Assembly: GCF_000719475.1 (NCBI RefSeq)
Contig: NZ_JOGO01000103.1
Span: 1-15,906 of the forward strand
Direction: 5' to 3'
Origin: Streptomyces sp. NRRL F-5630
GTDB lineage: Bacteria > Actinomycetota > Actinomycetes > Streptomycetales > Streptomycetaceae
Length of the DNA stretch: 15,906 nucleotides
The notes under the pieces were generated by a model, which worked only from the letters and a program-made list of their open reading frames with translations, ran no database searches and was not told where the DNA came from. The translations under genes and the position numbers were made by a program. Below, in pieces: positions 13,185 through 15,906 of this stretch. Within the stretch, counting starts at the first letter, position 1; each line of letters opens with the position of its first letter.

Positions 13185-15005
13185 GTGATCAGACGTCCCG
13201 CGGTAGCCCTGGCCGCCGCCTCCGCCGTAGTCGCAGGACTCGCCCTGGCCGGCCCCGCCGTCGCCGCGCCCGCGCCCCACGACTCCCCGCGCGGCGGCAT
13301 CACCCACGCCGAGAACGACCGGGTGCCCGCCGGTGCCGCCTGGACGCAGGAGTACTTCCCGTCCTCCGACCGCTCGGACACCCAGCTCCACGCTGACGTC
13401 CTCCTCCCCGAAGGGCTCAGGAAGGGGCAGAAGGTACCCGTCATCCTCTCCGTGGGCCCCTACTTCGGGCACTCCGGGCAGACCGACGACGAGGGCTTCA
13501 CGCACACCGGGCCCTCCGCGCGCTTCAACGACTTCATCGAGGGCAGCGACCTGTTCCAGCAGGGGTACGCCTTCGTCATGGTCGACCTGCGCGGCTTCGG
13601 CGGCTCCACGGGCTGCCTCGACTGGGGCGGACCGGGCGAGCAGGCCGACGTCAAGGCCGCCATCGACTGGGCGGGCAAGCAGTCCTGGTCCACCGGCAAG
13701 GTCGGCATGTACGGGAAGTCCTACGACGCCGTGACCGGGCTCATCGGCAACGATCTCGACCAGAAGCCCCTCAAGGCCGTCGTGGCGCAGGAACCCGTGT
13801 GGGACCTGTACCAGTACATCTACTCCAACGGCGTGCCGCGGCCCAACGTGACCGGCACCGCCAACGCGTACAACTCCATCGCCACGCTGCCCCAGTTGGC
13901 CGACGACGATCCGCACTACCTCGCCAACTCCACGTACGAGCGGCAGCACCCCGAGTGCCTCACCCGCAACGCCGACGGCTACAAGATCGCCGACCAGAAG
14001 TCCGCGCACTGGAAGGCGCGCGACCTCGCCGCCAAGGCCAAGGGCAGTGACACGCCCCTCTTCGTCACCCAGGGTTTCATCGAGAACAACACCAAACCCG
14101 AAGAGATGCAGGAGTACCTGGACAACCACCACGGCCCCGAGCGCGGCTGGCTCGGACAGTGGGACCACGTGCGCGGCGGCGACCGCGTGAGCGACGGGCG
14201 CCTCGCGATGGGGCGTGAGGGCTGGTACGCGGAGACGCTCTCCTTCTATGACCAGTACCTCAAGGGCAAGCGCCCGAAGGTGAGTTACCCCGCCTTCGCG
14301 ATCGAGGACTCGACCGGCGCCTGGCGCGCCGAACGCGGCTGGCCCACCACGTCCCGTACCACCACCGTGCGGCTCGACGACGGGGCGTACGTGGACGACG
14401 GCGGCGCCTCGGCGCGGACCTCGCTGTCGCTGAGCCCCCAAGCGGGCGGTACGCCGGGTGACTTCGACATGGAGCACGCTCCCGCGCTCGACCCCGTCGC
14501 GCCGCGGGGGCTCGCGAAGGGCCTCGCCCGGCTTCAGGAGGCGGGGGCCGTCACGTCGAGCTACTTCACGTGGTCGCGCCCGCTCGCGCGGGACACCCGG
14601 ATCACCGGGACGCCGCACATCTCCTTCAAGGCCAAGGGCTCGGGCAACGTGATGCTCAAGCTCTACGACGTCGGCACGGACGGCAAGGCCGTCATGTTCG
14701 ACGAGCAGGTGTCCCTCGTGAAGAGCGGGCGCGTGTCCGTCGACCTGAAGGCGACCGACTGGACGCTGAAGGCGGGGCACGTGCTCGGGGTCGAGATCGG
14801 GTCGATCCAGAGCGGCTCGTGGCGGGACACGCCGAGCGGCGAGACGATCGGCGTGGACGACGCGCGGCTCGCGCTCGCCCTCGACGACCCGGCCCGCGAC
14901 GCCGCCACGGCGGGGGCGCGCTCGCCGTTCCTCGACTCCTACCTGCGGCAGTACACGGTGACGCTGGCGGCGGGCGAGGGGAGCTTCACGCTGCCCCGTG
15001 CCTGA
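13185..15005 (+). CDS. Secreted CocE/NonD (X-Pro dipeptidyl-peptidase-like) serine hydrolase
   Basis: 606-aa secreted alpha/beta hydrolase. A Sec signal peptide with a basic MIRR start and hydrophobic core ends at about PAVA|APAP (cut after residue 27). The hydrolase domain (about 50-370) holds VDLRGFGGS (133-141), the nucleophile elbow GKSYD (Ser179), and WDH with His328 as the likely catalytic base. The acid position falls near GFIENNTKP, so Glu300 may replace the usual Asp. The C-terminal part (about 380-606) is the X-PDP C-terminal beta-sandwich. The family cleaves Xaa-Pro dipeptides or hydrolyses acyl esters and amides, and the substrate cannot be told from sequence. The GTG start has GAGGGAG six bases upstream. 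It has its own promoter, is followed by a strong terminator, and shows no functional link to the pilus genes. Confidence 0.92.
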   Translation: MIRRPAVALAAASAVVAGLALAGPAVAAPAPHDSPRGGITHAENDRVPAGAAWTQEYFPSSDRSDTQLHADVLLPEGLRKGQKVPVILSVGPYFGHSGQTDDEGFTHTGPSARFNDFIEGSDLFQQGYAFVMVDLRGFGGSTGCLDWGGPGEQADVKAAIDWAGKQSWSTGKVGMYGKSYDAVTGLIGNDLDQKPLKAVVAQEPVWDLYQYIYSNGVPRPNVTGTANAYNSIATLPQLADDDPHYLANSTYERQHPECLTRNADGYKIADQKSAHWKARDLAAKAKGSDTPLFVTQGFIENNTKPEEMQEYLDNHHGPERGWLGQWDHVRGGDRVSDGRLAMGREGWYAETLSFYDQYLKGKRPKVSYPAFAIEDSTGAWRAERGWPTTSRTTTVRLDDGAYVDDGGASARTSLSLSPQAGGTPGDFDMEHAPALDPVAPRGLAKGLARLQEAGAVTSSYFTWSRPLARDTRITGTPHISFKAKGSGNVMLKLYDVGTDGKAVMFDEQVSLVKSGRVSVDLKATDWTLKAGHVLGVEIGSIQSGSWRDTPSGETIGVDDARLALALDDPARDAATAGARSPFLDSYLRQYTVTLAAGEGSFTLPRA

Positions 15006-15020
15006 GTGAGGGCTGTACGG

Positions 15021-15055
15021 GCCCGCCTCCCCCGTCGCCGGGGGAGGCGGGCTTT
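15021..15055. terminator. Intrinsic terminator between convergent genes
   Basis: A perfect 13-bp stem (15021-15033 with 15040-15052) closes a 6-nt GTCGCC loop, and TTT follows at 15053-15055. It begins 15 bp after the hydrolase stop and ends 4 bp before the stop of the leftward L,D-transpeptidase, so it probably serves both genes. Confidence 0.9.
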
Positions 15056-15058
15056 GCC

Positions 15059-15906
15059 TCAGCGCGCGAGCCGCTCCCCGTCGCCCATCGCGATCACGGG
15101 GTGCCACTCCGGGCGCAGTTCCCTCAGCAGTGCCACCAGGTCCGCGCGGGCCAGGCTCACGCAGCCGTGGGTCGGGCCGCCGTGGTCGACGTGGACCCAG
15201 ATGCCGCCGCCCCGCTCCTCGCCCAGGGGGCGGGCGCGGTCCAGGGGCGAGACGCCCGCGACGCGGTTGTAGTCGATCGCCAGGACGTGGTCGAAAGCGG
15301 TCGCGAGGGACTCGCCCGTGAATCCGGTGCCGCCCTCGGCGAACTCGTCGGAGCGGTCGTACGGGAGGTGGGTCCCCGGGTTCGGGAGGAGGCCGCCCGC
15401 GTCGCCGATGCGGTAGACCCCGGCGGGGGAGCGCAGGTCGCCCGACCGGTGGTGGTCCGTCCAGCCGCGCAGCGCGTTCCGCGCCGGGCGCGCACGGCCC
15501 GGGAGCCAGACCCCGGCCTCCGTACGGGTGTACAGGCGGGCCGTCCCCCGGTTCGCGTCCGGTCCCGCGCCCTTCACCACGAGGACCTGCCGCGCGCGGG
15601 CGGGAATCCGGGCCAGCGTCTTGGGGCCGAGCCCGGCCGCACGGAGCGCGGCACGGCCGGCGCCCCCCACCGACGCGGCGGGGGACCCGGCGGAGGTCCC
15701 GGCGGTGGAGAGGACGGAAACCCTCGCGGGCGCCCCGGCCCGCGAGGGGCTCGCGCCCGGCCCGGCCGACCCCCGCACGCCGTGCGGTGGCGGCGCCCCT
15801 TGCGGCCCGGGCGCCCCTTGCGGTCCCGGCGCCCCCTGTGGCCCCGGCGCCCCCTGCGGCCCCGGCGCCCCCGGCGCCCCCTCCGTCCTCCGCAGCCCCG
15901 CCGCCC
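15059..15906 (-). CDS. L,D-transpeptidase (YkuD domain), 5' end beyond the window
   Basis: Cell-wall enzyme that makes 3-3 peptide cross-links or attaches proteins to peptidoglycan. The C-terminal YkuD domain spans roughly codons 15590-15080. It contains SPAGVYRIGDA, then WVHVDHGGPTHGCVSL, the HxxxxxTHGC-type active site, with the catalytic Cys codon at 15161-15163. A GTG at 15778 would give a 239-aa protein, but that product has no signal peptide. The same frame stays open all the way to 15906 without a stop, passing through collagen-like GPQGAP repeats. I therefore read the gene as truncated at the window edge, with the signal peptide upstream. The domain call is solid, but the true start is unknown. 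The gene is convergent with the serine hydrolase and stops at TGA 15061-15059. Confidence 0.88.
   Translation of the reverse strand, partial: AAGLRRTEGAPGAPGPQGAPGPQGAPGPQGAPGPQGAPPPHGVRGSAGPGASPSRAGAPARVSVLSTAGTSAGSPAASVGGAGRAALRAAGLGPKTLARIPARARQVLVVKGAGPDANRGTARLYTRTEAGVWLPGRARPARNALRGWTDHHRSGDLRSPAGVYRIGDAGGLLPNPGTHLPYDRSDEFAEGGTGFTGESLATAFDHVLAIDYNRVAGVSPLDRARPLGEERGGGIWVHVDHGGPTHGCVSLARADLVALLRELRPEWHPVIAMGDGERLAR
15794..15880 (-). repeat. Collagen-like 18-bp repeats in the L,D-transpeptidase frame
   Basis: Four 18-bp units (15794-15811, 15812-15829, 15830-15847, 15848-15865) and a partial one (to 15880) encode GPQGAP-type hexapeptides on the minus strand, in frame with the YkuD domain. 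With Gly at every third position this is a collagen-like linker, expected between a signal peptide and the catalytic domain. The units differ at a few bases, mostly synonymous changes (CAA/CAG, GGA/GGG). Confidence 0.8.

Noticed and set aside
12801..15107. A 768-codon minus-strand frame opposite the serine hydrolase
   Set aside because: It is a codon-position shadow of the hydrolase gene, which has a signal peptide, active-site motifs and a promoter on the plus strand.
15794..15880. 18-bp repeats at the right edge considered as a CRISPR array
   Set aside because: The units are contiguous with no spacers, vary at several bases, and are in frame with a coding sequence.

Overview
The base composition, the GTG start codons (8 of 12 visible starts), the promoters and the gene content all point to a high-GC actinomycete, most likely Streptomyces or a close relative. 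This is inferred from composition and gene families only. The first 48 bases are not genomic. They match an Illumina Nextera read-2 transposase adapter preceded by what looks like the N701 i7 index, so base 1 is a contig edge with untrimmed adapter.

Layout. Bases 49-293 are non-coding and hold a perfect palindrome followed by a T-tract, which is a terminator for a rightward gene lying off the left edge. Bases 294-5446 (minus strand) hold a small type VII secretion-like module: a WXG100-like protein that lacks the WxG motif but has a YxxxD tail (5147-5446), then a 1501-residue FHA-like/two-TM/triple-FtsK ATPase of the EccC/EssC type (294-4799). A 347-bp gap between them carries degenerate 23-bp repeats. 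Bases 5447-5857 form a divergent control region with a good sigma-70 promoter facing right. Bases 5858-12858 (plus strand) are a Tad (tight adherence / Flp-type) pilus operon: CpaB/RcpC-like SAF protein, TadZ-like ATPase, TadA ATPase, TadB, TadC, Flp-like pilin, two TadE-like pseudopilins and a TadG-like protein. Most junctions are 4-bp GTGA/ATGA stop-start overlaps, so translation is probably coupled. The main breaks are before the SAF gene's neighbour tadZ (25 bp), before the pilin (103 bp with a hairpin) and before the first tadE (38 bp). Bases 13185-15005 encode a secreted CocE/NonD or X-Pro dipeptidyl-peptidase-like serine hydrolase with its own promoter. A strong terminator (15021-15055) separates it from a convergent L,D-transpeptidase (15059 to the right edge, N-terminus missing).

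How the genes fit together. TadA should power a TadB/TadC inner-membrane platform, placed by the TadZ-like protein, that assembles processed Flp and TadE-type subunits. No prepilin peptidase is present in the window, so it must be encoded elsewhere. The EccC/Esx pair is divergent from the pilus operon and has no EccB, EccD, EccE or mycosin beside it here. Whether it works with the pilus is speculation.

The most unusual sequence feature is repeated in-frame repeat expansion. The leader of the second TadE-like protein is built of four and a half 27-bp repeats that recreate the prepilin-peptidase cleavage motif. The TadZ tail, the first ATPase domain of the EccC-like protein and the upstream part of the L,D-transpeptidase frame also carry in-frame repeats.
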